NCBI GenBank assembly: GCA_017447865.1
Contig: JAFSMO010000046.1
Coordinates: 97,214-161,213 of the forward strand
Length of the DNA: 64,000 bases
Reading direction: 5' to 3'
From: Thermoguttaceae bacterium
Lineage (GTDB): Bacteria; Planctomycetota; Planctomycetia; Pirellulales; Thermoguttaceae
Made by a program: the position numbers and the translations under genes. Below, piece after piece: positions 7,901 to 15,925 of the stretch. A model generated the notes under the pieces. The model worked only from the letters and a program-made list of their open reading frames with translations. It was not told the origin of the DNA and did not search any database. Every line of letters begins with the position of its first letter. Positions within the stretch are counted from its first letter, which is position 1.

Positions 7901-10003
7901 CAGGAAAATAAAGGTCATAACAAGCAGGATCGGGAAGAGGATCCCGAGGCTGTAAACCATGTAGCCGAAGAAGCTCGGCATCTTGACGCCTTCTTCTTCC
8001 GCGATGGCTTTCACCATGAAGTTCGGGCCGTTGCCGATGTAGGTCATGGCCCCCATAAACACGGCGCCCAGCGAAACGGCCACGAGCAGTTTGCTCGCGC
8101 AGCCAGCCTCGGTCGAAATGGCCTCGATCTTCAGCTCGTCCGCCTTCTGTTTCGCGGCGGCTTTCACTTCCGGCGCGGCTTCTTCGGTGAAGGTCACCAG
8201 TTTGCCGGCCTTTTCGGCGTCACTCGTCGCGGTCTTGCCGACCGTGCTGAACACGACGTACGTCGGCGCATTGTCGAGGACCGAAGAGAGCGAACCGGTC
8301 GCCCAGAAGAACGACTTCGTATTATCGACGCCCATCCCGAGCTCGCCGCCTTTTTCGTTCAGGATCTGGAGCGGGACCTGCATGCAGATGAAGATGCCGA
8401 AGAACAGGGCCGCGACTTCGGTGATGGCGCCGAAGTTGAACCGGTTGTTCAGACGGACCTGAGTATTGCCGCAGACCAGCGAGATCCAGACCAGACCGAG
8501 CTGGACGATTTCGCGCAGGTACATCGGGGCGTGCCACTCGGTGCCCGGGACGGCTTTGGACGGGTCAAGCATGGCGACGGCCAGAATGACGCAGATCAGA
8601 AGCGGAACGTTCGGGAACAGACCGAGGAACTTGAGTTTCCCGGCGTCAATGTCGTCGATCGCAATGTCGAGGCCGGTTTCTTTCGGGTACGCGATGAACG
8701 CATCCCAGCAGAAGTAAACGAGCAGCAGCAGAATGTTCGTGAAGAGCCATTCCTTCCACAGGCACATGGTCCACGTGAAACCGACTCCCGCGAGGTAGCC
8801 GAGGAAGAGCGGCGGGTCACCCGTCGGCAGCAGACAGCCACCGCAGTTGCAGACGGCAAAGATGAAGAAAATGACCGTGTGAACTTTGTGCTTGCGCTCT
8901 TTGTTCGTTTCGAGCAGCGGACGGATTAGAAGCATGGCGGCGCCGGTCGTTCCGATGAAGCTCGCCAGAAACGTGCCGATCGCGATGAAGATCGTGTTGG
9001 TGAGCGGTTTCGCCTTGAGGTTTCCTTCAACGCGGATGCCGCCGGCGATCGTGAACAGAGCGAAAAGCAGAACGATGAACGGGATGAACTCGTCGAAAAT
9101 CGCGTTCGCGAAGATCGTCCACATACGCGCACCGGAGGTCGCTTCGCAGTAATGGGCCGCGGAAAGACCGTGCCAGTGCGAGGCCAAAACGCCCTGGTGG
9201 AAGAAACCGTAGTAAATCAGCGTGATGATTCCGAGGAACGCCGCGACGTAGAAGCGGTGCAGATTGCTCTCCCACCACTCTTCCGTGGCCGGGATCAGCG
9301 GCAGAACGGCGATCGCCAGAAGAAGGAGAACGAACGGGATCGTCATGAAATACGGAGGAAGGACCGGGGTCCCGTGCGCGTGCTCGTGGCACTCATCGCA
9401 GCATTCGCCGTCGTGATGATGGTGGCCCTCATGATCGTGGTCGTGTTCGCAGGCTTCGCCGGGGGCGTGATTGTGGCCCGCGTGGGCGTCTGCTTCTTCA
9501 GTCGTGGAGGTGCTTTCCGAGGCCGGAACAGCTTCTTCAACGGCTGGAGCGGCTTCTTCAACGGCCGGAGCGGCTTCTTCAACTGCCGGAGCAGCTTCTT
9601 CAACGGCCGGAGCAGCTTCTTCAACTGCCGGAGCAGCTTCTTCAACTGCCGGAGCAGCTTCTTCAACTGCCGGAGCAGCTTCTTCGGCGGCTGGAGCGGC
9701 TTCTTCAGCGGCTGGCGCAGCTTCTTCAGCGGCTGGCGCAGCTTCTTCAACGGCTGGCGCAGCTTCTTCAACTGCCGGAGCGGCTTCTTCAACGGCCGGA
9801 GCGGCTTCTTCGGCGGCAGTGGCGGGAGTTTCAACAGCGGCTTCCTCATGACCACCGTTGGCTTCCTGAATATACTGAGTCCCTTTCTGCGGGAAACCGA
9901 GGCAAAGGGCGATAATATACGCGACGATGATCACCGCGATGGAGACGGACGCAAGTTTGTACGACTTGCTGGGGTCCTTGGCGGCATGAGTCTCTTCACT
10001 CAT
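7898..10003 (-). CDS. NhaD-like sodium:proton antiporter with heptapeptide-repeat and His-rich N-terminal extension
   Basis: I start the gene at the ATG at 10003 (MSEETHAAKDPSK), which has AAGGAG 6 bases upstream; the frame stays open to 10039 but that ATG lacks a ribosome binding site. The protein has 701 residues: a membrane segment at about 15-37, then 14 tandem copies of EEAAPAV-type heptapeptides (residues 65-162), then a His/Cys/Asp-rich stretch (about 172-207, with HDHDHEGHHHHDGECC), then a transporter domain of about 11 membrane segments with GTTGAAMLLIRPLL, CNCGGCLLPTGDPPLFLGYL and SVLDNAPTYVVF, as in the ArsB/NhaD ion-transporter superfamily. Na+/H+ exchange is inferred from the family. 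The His-rich part may bind or sense metal. Citrate or arsenite transport cannot be excluded. Confidence 0.8.
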   Translation of the reverse strand: MSEETHAAKDPSKSYKLASVSIAVIIVAYIIALCLGFPQKGTQYIQEANGGHEEAAVETPATAAEEAAPAVEEAAPAVEEAAPAVEEAAPAAEEAAPAAEEAAPAAEEAAPAVEEAAPAVEEAAPAVEEAAPAVEEAAPAVEEAAPAVEEAAPAVEEAVPASESTSTTEEADAHAGHNHAPGEACEHDHDHEGHHHHDGECCDECHEHAHGTPVLPPYFMTIPFVLLLLAIAVLPLIPATEEWWESNLHRFYVAAFLGIITLIYYGFFHQGVLASHWHGLSAAHYCEATSGARMWTIFANAIFDEFIPFIVLLFALFTIAGGIRVEGNLKAKPLTNTIFIAIGTFLASFIGTTGAAMLLIRPLLETNKERKHKVHTVIFFIFAVCNCGGCLLPTGDPPLFLGYLAGVGFTWTMCLWKEWLFTNILLLLVYFCWDAFIAYPKETGLDIAIDDIDAGKLKFLGLFPNVPLLICVILAVAMLDPSKAVPGTEWHAPMYLREIVQLGLVWISLVCGNTQVRLNNRFNFGAITEVAALFFGIFICMQVPLQILNEKGGELGMGVDNTKSFFWATGSLSSVLDNAPTYVVFSTVGKTATSDAEKAGKLVTFTEEAAPEVKAAAKQKADELKIEAISTEAGCASKLLVAVSLGAVFMGAMTYIGNGPNFMVKAIAEEEGVKMPSFFGYMVYSLGILFPILLVMTFIFL
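9518..9811 (-). repeat. Coding minisatellite, 14 x 21 bp
   Basis: Fourteen contiguous 21-base units encode EEAAPAV (10 copies), EEAAPAA (3) and a final EEAVPAS, inside the NhaD-like gene. Units differ mainly at synonymous positions. The in-frame 21-bp unit means copy-number change would alter linker length without frameshift. Confidence 0.95.
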
Positions 10004-10066
10004 CTTGAACTCCTTGAAAAAATGAACTTCCATAGCCAATCGGGCAAAACAAAAATATTTTTGCTA

Positions 10067-10095
10067 ATTTAAACACATTTTCAGGAAAATTTCAA
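10067..10095 (-). promoter_or_regulatory. Predicted promoter of the NhaD-like gene
   Basis: On the minus strand TTGAAA (10095-10090), 17-base spacer, TTAAAT (10072-10067). A run of seven G on that strand (10103-10097) ends one base upstream of the -35 box. Confidence 0.5.
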
Positions 10096-10189
10096 GCCCC
10101 CCCTAGGAAAGATTTTAGAGATTTTTAGAAAATTGGAGGTTTTTTATTCCATTTTGCGCATTTTGTCTGTTTTGCAAAGAGGGCCAAGA

Positions 10190-10229
10190 AAGAAAAAAAC
10201 CGAAACGCCAGTGGTATATAACGTTTCGG
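10190..10229 (-). terminator. Rho-independent terminator of the 10267-10860 gene
   Basis: Read on the minus strand, CCGAAACG (10229-10222) pairs with CGTTTCGG (10207-10200) and is followed by a run of T from 10199. Confidence 0.75.
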
Positions 10230-10266
10230 AGAGTGGAGGATATTCAGGTTTGGCCTGATGTTTTGG

Positions 10267-10860
10267 TCAGGTTTGGCCTGAAGTATGAAGTGCCGTTTGG
10301 CAAATTACAACAAAAACGAGCATTAAAAGCCCGGAAATTGTAAGGGAAAGACCGAATGAGGTCATGGCATGGCTTCCCGATTTGGCAAGGATTGACCACG
10401 CCGTCAGGGAACCGCCGCAAAGAACTCCTAAGATTCCAAAGCAGCACGTGTTCATCAGCCAGCCGCCCAGTTTCGGAAGACTCCAAGTCAAGCCGGAGCC
10501 TTTCCGGGACATTTTGGCGAATGGGTTTTCCTGATTTTCAACGGAATTTAACGCAAAAATGCTCGAAACCGGAGATTTCTCAACCGTCTGTTCCACCGGA
10601 GCAGTGTATTCGGATTTCGTTTCGGAACAAGTCCTCGGTTTGCTTTCGTTTTTAAAGGACGATCCGCAACTGGCAGAAGTGCCGGAATTGTTCCATGAGG
10701 ACATGAAATCACTAAGCCGATCGGACTGGAAAGAGGGCTCGTCAGTCATTGCAAGCTGTGATTTTTCCTTTGGCCAAAGGTCTGAAAGCTGCAATTCGTC
10801 CTCCAGAGTCACGCTCCGGAGCCGCGCTAACAGGTCATTGGATTTCGAAATCGTTTCCAT
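10267..10860 (-). CDS. Small membrane protein of unknown function
   Basis: A 197-residue protein that I do not recognise. Residues 1-120 are polar, Ser-rich and probably disordered; residues about 133-190 hold two hydrophobic segments (LMNTCCFGILGVLCGGSL and LTISGLLMLVFVVICQTAL). CTGGAG lies about 5 bases before the ATG, and a good terminator follows, so it is probably a real gene. Its base composition is more AT-rich than neighbouring genes. A direct repeat CAGGTTTGGCCTGA occurs at the stop codon and again about 20 bases downstream. Divergent to the ketosynthase-like gene. Confidence 0.6.
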   Translation of the reverse strand: METISKSNDLLARLRSVTLEDELQLSDLWPKEKSQLAMTDEPSFQSDRLSDFMSSWNNSGTSASCGSSFKNESKPRTCSETKSEYTAPVEQTVEKSPVSSIFALNSVENQENPFAKMSRKGSGLTWSLPKLGGWLMNTCCFGILGVLCGGSLTAWSILAKSGSHAMTSFGLSLTISGLLMLVFVVICQTALHTSGQT

Positions 10861-11025
10861 TTTAGTCTCCAGGGGTAAAAATAAACAGATGTCTCTGTTA
10901 ATTATATCGTCAAAATGGAGTGTTAAAATGAATCAATTATAACGATTTTAACAAAAAAACAGGAATGAGTCCGAATTTGAAACCAGCCCTTGGCAAAAAT
11001 AAAAAATATTTCTTTAGAGTACCCA

Positions 11026-11053
11026 TTGCAGAAGTTTGATTCTGTGATAAAAT
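11026..11053 (+). promoter_or_regulatory. Predicted promoter of the ketosynthase-like gene
   Basis: TTGCAG (11026-11031), 16-base spacer, TAAAAT (11048-11053), 75 bases upstream of the ATG at 11128. Confidence 0.5.
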
Positions 11054-11127
11054 ATAAAATGACAAAAAACAGTTTGTAATCACAACCAGGGGGTTAAATC
11101 ATCCCCACAAACTTTTGGAAAACAAAA

Positions 11128-12456
11128 ATGAGAACAGTTATAACCGGGATTGGTGTCATTACTCCTTTAGGAAACAGCCAGGAATCTCTTTGGGAAGGCC
11201 TTTACTCCGGTAGAGGTGCCGTCGAAACGCTTCCTGAAGAATGGTCTGCCCTGAACGAAATCATTCATTTTGGCTCGTTCTGCAAAGATTTTAAAGGAGA
11301 AATTGACGATTTCGGCGAATTGGAAAAAGAACTGAAACGTAATATCCGCAAAAGTGCGAAAATCATGTGCCGGGAAACCCAGATGGCCGTAGCCACTGCC
11401 CAGAAAGCACTGAACCATGCGGGCCTGGCCTTCACTGAGCCGCAGCAGCGTGTTGGTATTATGTTCGGAAGCGATTATATGCTCTCGGACCCCCGGTCAA
11501 CGTTCGGAGCTTTTGCCGCCTCCCGCGATGAAAACGGGGAATTTACCATCAAAAAAATGGGGACCGAAGGGAAAAAAATGGTCGCGCCGCTCTGGCTGCT
11601 GGTTTGGCTCCCGAATATGCCGGCGTGCCACATCTCGATTTTGAACCAGTTCCTCGGCCCGTGTGATTCGCTGACGATGAACGAGGCTGCCGCGAACGCG
11701 ACGCTGAAATACGCTCATGAGACCATCGCTCGTGGTTGGGCGGATGCAATGGTGGCGGGCGCGACGGGGACCCGAATCCAGGCGATCCGTACCTGGCAGA
11801 CGGTCATTTCCGAACAGATCGCCCCCAAAGACGCGGATCCGGAAACGGCATCGTGCCCCTTCGACAAACGCCACGCCGGTCAGGTGCTGGGTGAGGGCGC
11901 CGGCGCGTTCATTCTGGAGTCGCTCGAATACGCTCAGGCCCGTGGGGCGAAGATCGAGGCGGAATTTCTTGCTGGTGTCGACTCGATGGCCGGAACGCAT
12001 ACGACTGATCCAAACGCGAAATTCAAGCTCGTCCCGGATTATCGTCAGGCGTTCGTGAACGTTTTGAAGAGAGTCTTGGCCGACTCCGGGAAATCCGTCG
12101 ATGAGATCGGCTTCATTCACGCGCACGGGCTGGGAGTTCCGGAAGTGGACCGGGCGGAAGCGGAAGCGATCCGCGAAGTGTTCGCAGGTCGTTCGACCCC
12201 GATCCCGGTCGTGGCGGCAAAGGCCGCGTTCGGAAACCTCGGCGCGGGGTCAGGGGCGGTGGAAATCGCCGCGGGAATCGGGGCGCTGAATCATGGCGTT
12301 CTGTTCCCGACTCGGAATTTCCAGGAACCGGCAGAAGGCTGCGAACTGAATATTGTGACCGACACACAGACGCCGGCGGGAGATTGCTTCATCAATCTGA
12401 GCACCAACTTCCAGGGCCAGACGTCCGCGGCGTTGATTGGGAAATTCAGAGCGTAA
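11128..12456 (+). CDS. Beta-ketoacyl synthase-like protein lacking the active-site Cys (KSbeta/chain-length-factor-like)
   Basis: A 442-residue thiolase-fold protein with the KAS II/FabF layout: TGIGVITPLGN at the N-terminus, CPFDKRHAGQVLGEGAGAFIL in the middle, HAHG at residues 331-334 and GNLGAGSGAVE near the C-terminus. Aligning GPCDSLTMNEAAANA with the usual GPC..V.TACA.G motif puts Glu186 where the nucleophilic Cys should be, and Asn370 stands where the second catalytic His (GH.LGAAG) should be; His333 remains. It therefore should not catalyse normal condensation. Chain length factors of type II polyketide synthases also lack the Cys (usually Gln). No partner ketosynthase, ACP or ketoreductase is adjacent. 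The first 430 bases are more AT-rich than the rest. A terminator follows directly. Confidence 0.85.
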   Translation: MRTVITGIGVITPLGNSQESLWEGLYSGRGAVETLPEEWSALNEIIHFGSFCKDFKGEIDDFGELEKELKRNIRKSAKIMCRETQMAVATAQKALNHAGLAFTEPQQRVGIMFGSDYMLSDPRSTFGAFAASRDENGEFTIKKMGTEGKKMVAPLWLLVWLPNMPACHISILNQFLGPCDSLTMNEAAANATLKYAHETIARGWADAMVAGATGTRIQAIRTWQTVISEQIAPKDADPETASCPFDKRHAGQVLGEGAGAFILESLEYAQARGAKIEAEFLAGVDSMAGTHTTDPNAKFKLVPDYRQAFVNVLKRVLADSGKSVDEIGFIHAHGLGVPEVDRAEAEAIREVFAGRSTPIPVVAAKAAFGNLGAGSGAVEIAAGIGALNHGVLFPTRNFQEPAEGCELNIVTDTQTPAGDCFINLSTNFQGQTSAALIGKFRA

Positions 12457-12466
12457 TTCGAAAAAG

Positions 12467-12497
12467 CGAGCGGTGGCAGTGATGCCACCGTTTTTTT
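12467..12497 (+). terminator. Rho-independent terminator of the ketosynthase-like gene
   Basis: CGGTGGCA (12471-12478) pairs with TGCCACCG (12483-12490), followed by seven T. The stem is almost the exact reverse complement of the first hairpin of the composite repeat at 29090-29109, so the terminator belongs to a dispersed repeat family. Confidence 0.8.
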
Positions 12498-12512
12498 AGG
12501 TAAGTCCACGGA

Positions 12513-12552
12513 ATGGGAGGCGGTAATGGAGCGCGGAGCGCGGAATTACGCG
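12513..12552. repeat. GGCGGTAATGG hairpin repeat, copy 1
   Basis: One of five copies of a roughly 45-base unit with consensus GGCGGTAATGGAG, a 4-base stem/loop/stem, then GGAATTACGCG. Here the inner stem is GCGC/GCGC. It is followed by another hairpin, CTGGGAG...CTCCCAG (12564-12588). Located between the ketosynthase-like gene and ruvA. Confidence 0.85.
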
Positions 12553-12605
12553 CCGGATTCCATGGCTGGGAGATTCTGGGAACCTCCCAGCAATTTACCT
12601 CGGAC

Positions 12606-13226
12606 TCACTGCGAAACGCAGGCCCGAATGACATCTTCCACGGTTTTGAATTCAGTCTTGGATTTGGCGGCTTTCTCGACCCGCTTTCGGGCTTCGGTTT
12701 CCGAGTAGCCAAGGACGAGCAGGGCCTGGAACGCGTCGGCCATGATCCCCTGAGCCGCAGCGGATTGGGCGCCGAAATCACCAGACGCCGGGGCGAGAAG
12801 CGCGAATTTGCCGACCTTGCGGCGCAGCTTGGCGATCACCCGTTCAGCCATCGCGGGACCAATCCCCGGCAGCGTGGCGAGCGTCTTGGCGTCCTGCTCC
12901 TTGATCGAGTACGCGACCTCCTCCACCGGGTAGATCATCGCGCGCAGGGCCTTCTTCGAGCCAACGCCGTCCACCGAGCAGAAAAGCTCGAAAAACTCGC
13001 GCTCCAGCTCGGTCTGGAAGCCGATCAGCTTCGGCGTGAGTTTCCCTTGGGCCGGGTTGCCGTCGAGGTAGAAAATCGTGAAAAACGAGACTTCCTGCCC
13101 GACGAGCGTCTGCATCTTGCGGCGCGTGAACTCCGGGATCAGGACCTCGATCTGCAAAAATCCCGCCTGCAGGATCACGTATTCTTCGAAAACTTCTTTG
13201 AGTGTGCCGGTTATGCCTGAAATCAT
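12606..13226 (-). CDS. ruvA: Holliday junction branch migration protein RuvA
   Basis: Started at the ATG at 13226 ([12 protein letters not shown]) it has 206 residues, normal for RuvA; the longer open frame to 13355 merely reads through an intergenic repeat. The N-terminal OB fold, the helix-hairpin-helix region ([15 protein letters not shown] and [16 protein letters not shown]) and the C-terminal RuvB-binding domain ([16 protein letters not shown]) are all present. RuvA tetramers bind Holliday junctions and position RuvB. GGAG stands 8 bases upstream of the start. Neither ruvB nor ruvC is adjacent. Confidence 0.95.
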   Translation of the reverse strand: MISGITGTLKEVFEEYVILQAGFLQIEVLIPEFTRRKMQTLVGQEVSFFTIFYLDGNPAQGKLTPKLIGFQTELEREFFELFCSVDGVGSKKALRAMIYPVEEVAYSIKEQDAKTLATLPGIGPAMAERVIAKLRRKVGKFALLAPASGDFGAQSAAAQGIMADAFQALLVLGYSETEARKRVEKAAKSKTEFKTVEDVIRACVSQ

Positions 13227-13243
13227 CTTGGCGCTCCGCTTTT

Positions 13244-13357
13244 GGAGTGTGGAGTGTGGAGTTGGAAAAGCCTTCGGCTTTTTATGGGGTGAAGTCTTTC
13301 TAAAGCCAGCGTTACGCGCCAGCGTCAACTCCACTCTCCACACTCCACACTCCACCC
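13244..13357. repeat. Heptamer-repeat inverted element (GGAGTGT type) with conserved core, copy 1
   Basis: Left arm 13244-13265 is built of GGAGTGT heptamers; right arm 13326-13357 is the complement (CTCCACA-type heptamers). The core 13266-13325 begins with the very stable mini-hairpin AAAGCCTTCGGCTTT and contains GAAGTCTTTCTA and GTTACGCGCCAGCGT. The same core and arms recur at 25252-25369. Confidence 0.85.
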
Positions 13358-13361
13358 TTTC

Positions 13362-14105
13362 CTAAAATTTCACTTTTACGTAGATGGGTCTGTGGTCGGA
13401 CTGGCTCGGGGCGTCCACGACTTCGGCTTCCAGAACTTCGACGTTGGCGCCGGTTTCTTTCCAGGTCATCACGTAGTCGATCCGGATGGTCGGGTCACTG
13501 GCCGGGAAGGTGTACTCGTCGGGGGTGAGGATCCGCCACGTTTTCTGCATTTCCTGGATCGTGGTCGAATTGGGGTACGCGTTGAAGTCCCCCACGATGA
13601 AGATCGGCTTGCCGGTGAATTTTTTCGCCTCGGCGTTGATGATCGGCACCGACTCGGCCTGGCTCGCCGCGGTCAGGGAGAAGTGCGTGCAGAAGAAAAC
13701 GTAGTCCTCAAACTCGAGGACCTGGAGCGTGCGCTGCTCTTCTTTTCCCGGCAGTGGAATATTGTACGCGCGGATCGGCTCGGCTTTCGTCAGCGTTCCG
13801 ACGCCGTATTTTCCACCCTGGAAGTCGATCGCCGGGGCGAAGTAGGACTTCATCTTGCACAGTTTGCCGAATTCTTCCGGGATGTCGCGCTGGTCGCTGC
13901 GGGTCGCGTGCCAGTCCATTTCCTGAATGCCCGCAATATCAGGATCGACGCCCAGAACGATTTTGGCCGGTTCTTCCAGAACGATTTCCGTTCCGGTCAG
14001 CAGCTTTCCGTTCCGGATGTTGTAGCTCATAATTTTCAGCTCCGCGGCAGAAAGATCAGCGCAGAGAAAAACCAAAACGGCAAGGAAAACGAGGACTTTT
14101 TTCAT
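13362..14105 (-). CDS. Secreted endonuclease/exonuclease/phosphatase-family protein
   Basis: A 247-residue protein with an N-terminal signal peptide (about residues 1-20, MKKVLVFLAVLVFLCADLSA) followed by a complete EEP fold: KIMSYNIRNG, GIQEMD (metal-binding Glu), THFSLTAAS, GDFNAYPNS and the C-terminal SQSDHRPIYV catalytic Asp-His. Members of this family cleave phosphodiester or phosphoester bonds in nucleic acids, inositol phosphates or sphingolipids; the substrate cannot be read from the sequence. Export suggests an extracytoplasmic substrate. It has a predicted promoter that backs onto the gltX promoter. Confidence 0.85.
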   Translation of the reverse strand: MKKVLVFLAVLVFLCADLSAAELKIMSYNIRNGKLLTGTEIVLEEPAKIVLGVDPDIAGIQEMDWHATRSDQRDIPEEFGKLCKMKSYFAPAIDFQGGKYGVGTLTKAEPIRAYNIPLPGKEEQRTLQVLEFEDYVFFCTHFSLTAASQAESVPIINAEAKKFTGKPIFIVGDFNAYPNSTTIQEMQKTWRILTPDEYTFPASDPTIRIDYVMTWKETGANVEVLEAEVVDAPSQSDHRPIYVKVKF

Positions 14106-14116
14106 GGTTGACTCCG

Positions 14117-14287
14117 TAGGAAGGGGGGAATGAGGGAAAAATGAATAATGAATAACGAATAACGAATAATGAAGGGAATGAGGTTAAATCAAGCGTGAGG
14201 GGAGAAAAAAAGACCCGCGTGAAGCCGTGCCTGAAACGGTCAAACTCTTTCTCCTCATTATTCGTTATTCGTTCTTCATTCTTCGTT
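14117..14287. repeat. Heptamer-repeat inverted element (GAATAAY type), copy 2
   Basis: Left arm 14143-14173 has the same four heptamers as the copy at 7817; right arm 14255-14287 is the complement with several A-to-G changes (GAAGAAT, GAAGAAC). The loop is about 80 bases. The left flank shares GGGGGAA.TGAGGGAAAAA with copy 1. It lies in the 5' untranslated region of the EEP-family gene. Confidence 0.85.
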
Positions 14288-14291
14288 CCGT

Positions 14292-14320
14292 ATTTTACTC
14301 CAACCCGAAAATTTTTTCAA
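14292..14320 (-). promoter_or_regulatory. Predicted promoter of the EEP-family gene
   Basis: Minus strand TTGAAA (14320-14315), 17-base spacer, TAAAAT (14297-14292). The C/G tract at 14324-14336 lies just upstream of the -35 box and is shared with the divergent gltX promoter. The transcript would run through the heptamer hairpin before reaching the start codon. Confidence 0.6.
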
Positions 14321-14340
14321 GCTCCCCCCCCTCCCCGCTC

Positions 14341-14368
14341 TTGCAATAAATTGAAAAAAGAGTAAAAT
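14341..14368 (+). promoter_or_regulatory. Predicted promoter of gltX
   Basis: TTGCAA (14341-14346), 16-base spacer, TAAAAT (14363-14368), with a C-rich tract immediately upstream (14324-14336). Confidence 0.6.
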
Positions 14369-14429
14369 AGAAGGGATTAATACGATTAATTTTGTTTTAC
14401 GAGTTTTTGAATCCACGGAAAACCAGATC

Positions 14430-15893
14430 ATGACTAAAGTCAAAACCCGTTTCGCCCCGTCACCCACGGGCTATATGCACATCGGAAACCTTCGCACCGC
14501 GCTCTACGCCTACCTGACGGCCAAAAGCCAGGGCGGCGATTTCATCCTCCGCATCGAGGACACGGACCAGGACCGCAAGGTCGAAGGCGCCGTTCAGGTC
14601 ATTTACGACACGCTGAAGATCGCGGGCCTCAAAAACGACGAAGGGCCGGACTGCGGCGGGTCGAACGGGCCGTACGTGCAGTCGGAGCGTTTGCCGATCT
14701 ACCGCGAGTACGCGCAGAAACTCGTCGATCAGGGCGACGCCTACTACTGCTTCTGCACGAAAGAGCGCCTCGCGCAGCTTCATGAGGAGCAGGAAGATCC
14801 CAATTTCAAGGGCCGCCACGGGTACGACGGGCACTGCCGCAATCTCCCGAAGGAAGAGGTGGACGCGCTGCTGGCCGCCGGCACGCCGTACGTGATCCGC
14901 CAGAAAGTCCCGCAGACCGGTACCACCGCGTACCACGACGTCGTGTTCGGGGACGTTTCCGTGAATAACGCGGAGCTGCAGGACATCGTGCTGATCAAGG
15001 CCGACGGTTTCCCGACGTACAATTTCGCGCACGTCGTGGATGATCACCTGATGGAAGTCACGCACGTGACCCGCGGAAGCGAGTACGTCGCGCAGACCCC
15101 GTCCTACATCCTGATCTACCGCGCGTTCGGATGGGAGCACCCGACGTACATTCACCTGCCGCTGATCATGGGGAAGGACGCGGAAGGAAACGTTTCCAAA
15201 CTTTCGAAGCGTCACGGCGCGGTGAGCTTCCAGGACATGATGCAGGACGGCTACTTGCCCGAGGCCGTGATCAATTACATCGCGCTGCTCGGCTGGAACC
15301 CGAAAACGGACGAGGAAATGTTCACGCTCGCCGAGCTGGAAAAGCGCTTCACGCCCGAAGCGATCAACAAATCGCCGGCCATTTTCGACTACGAAAAGCT
15401 CCTCTGGTTCAACGGCCAGTACATCCGCAAGCTTTCGCCCGAGGAATTCTACGAAAAAGCGCTTCCGTTCATTCGTCAGGCGGTGAAGAACGAGTCGTAC
15501 GACTGCCGCAAGATCGCGGCTCTGCTTCAGCAGCGGCTCGAAAAACTGACGCAGATCCCCGGCCAGCTCGGCTTCTTCGACGAACTGCCGGCGTACGAGA
15601 CCGACATTCACGTGAACAAAAAGAGCAAAGCGACGCTGGAAACCGCTCCCGTGGCCCTGGCGAAGAGCATCGAAACCCTGGAGACGCTCGAAGACTGGAC
15701 GAACGAAAAGCTCTACTTCGCGCTGAAAGAAGTGGCCGACGGGCTGGGCTTCAAGGCGAACACGGTGATGTGGGCCGTGCGGATCGCTGCGACCGGGACC
15801 GTCGTCACCCCCGGCGGCGCGACGGACATTTTGGAGATTTTGGGGAAAGAGGAATCACTCCGGCGCCTGAAGGACGGCTTGAGCCGGTTCTGA
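14430..15893 (+). CDS. gltX: Glutamyl-tRNA synthetase
   Basis: A 487-residue class I aminoacyl-tRNA synthetase that charges tRNA-Glu. The HIGH motif region reads RFAPSPTGYMHIGNLRTAL and the KMSKS-type motif reads SKLSKRHGAVSF. RIEDTD, the anticodon-binding helical C-terminal domain and overall length are normal for bacterial GluRS. It has its own promoter. Whether it is discriminating or also charges tRNA-Gln cannot be told here. The PHP-family gene follows after 32 bases. Confidence 0.97.
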   Translation: MTKVKTRFAPSPTGYMHIGNLRTALYAYLTAKSQGGDFILRIEDTDQDRKVEGAVQVIYDTLKIAGLKNDEGPDCGGSNGPYVQSERLPIYREYAQKLVDQGDAYYCFCTKERLAQLHEEQEDPNFKGRHGYDGHCRNLPKEEVDALLAAGTPYVIRQKVPQTGTTAYHDVVFGDVSVNNAELQDIVLIKADGFPTYNFAHVVDDHLMEVTHVTRGSEYVAQTPSYILIYRAFGWEHPTYIHLPLIMGKDAEGNVSKLSKRHGAVSFQDMMQDGYLPEAVINYIALLGWNPKTDEEMFTLAELEKRFTPEAINKSPAIFDYEKLLWFNGQYIRKLSPEEFYEKALPFIRQAVKNESYDCRKIAALLQQRLEKLTQIPGQLGFFDELPAYETDIHVNKKSKATLETAPVALAKSIETLETLEDWTNEKLYFALKEVADGLGFKANTVMWAVRIAATGTVVTPGGATDILEILGKEESLRRLKDGLSRF

Positions 15894-15925
15894 TTTCGCC
15901 CCTGCCGCAGAAAGGTTTTTGATCC

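Noticed and set aside
9518..9811. Regular direct repeats that look like a CRISPR array
   Set aside because: Units are contiguous 21-mers without spacers and encode EEAAPAV in the frame of the antiporter.
9471..9851. Plus-strand open frame encoding Ser/Ala/Gly repeats
   Set aside because: It is the antisense reading of the antiporter repeat; no start signal and no support outside the repeat.
13227..13355. N-terminal extension of RuvA by 43 residues
   Set aside because: The extension translates a heptamer-repeat element found elsewhere in intergenic DNA; the ATG at 13226 has a ribosome binding site and gives normal RuvA length.
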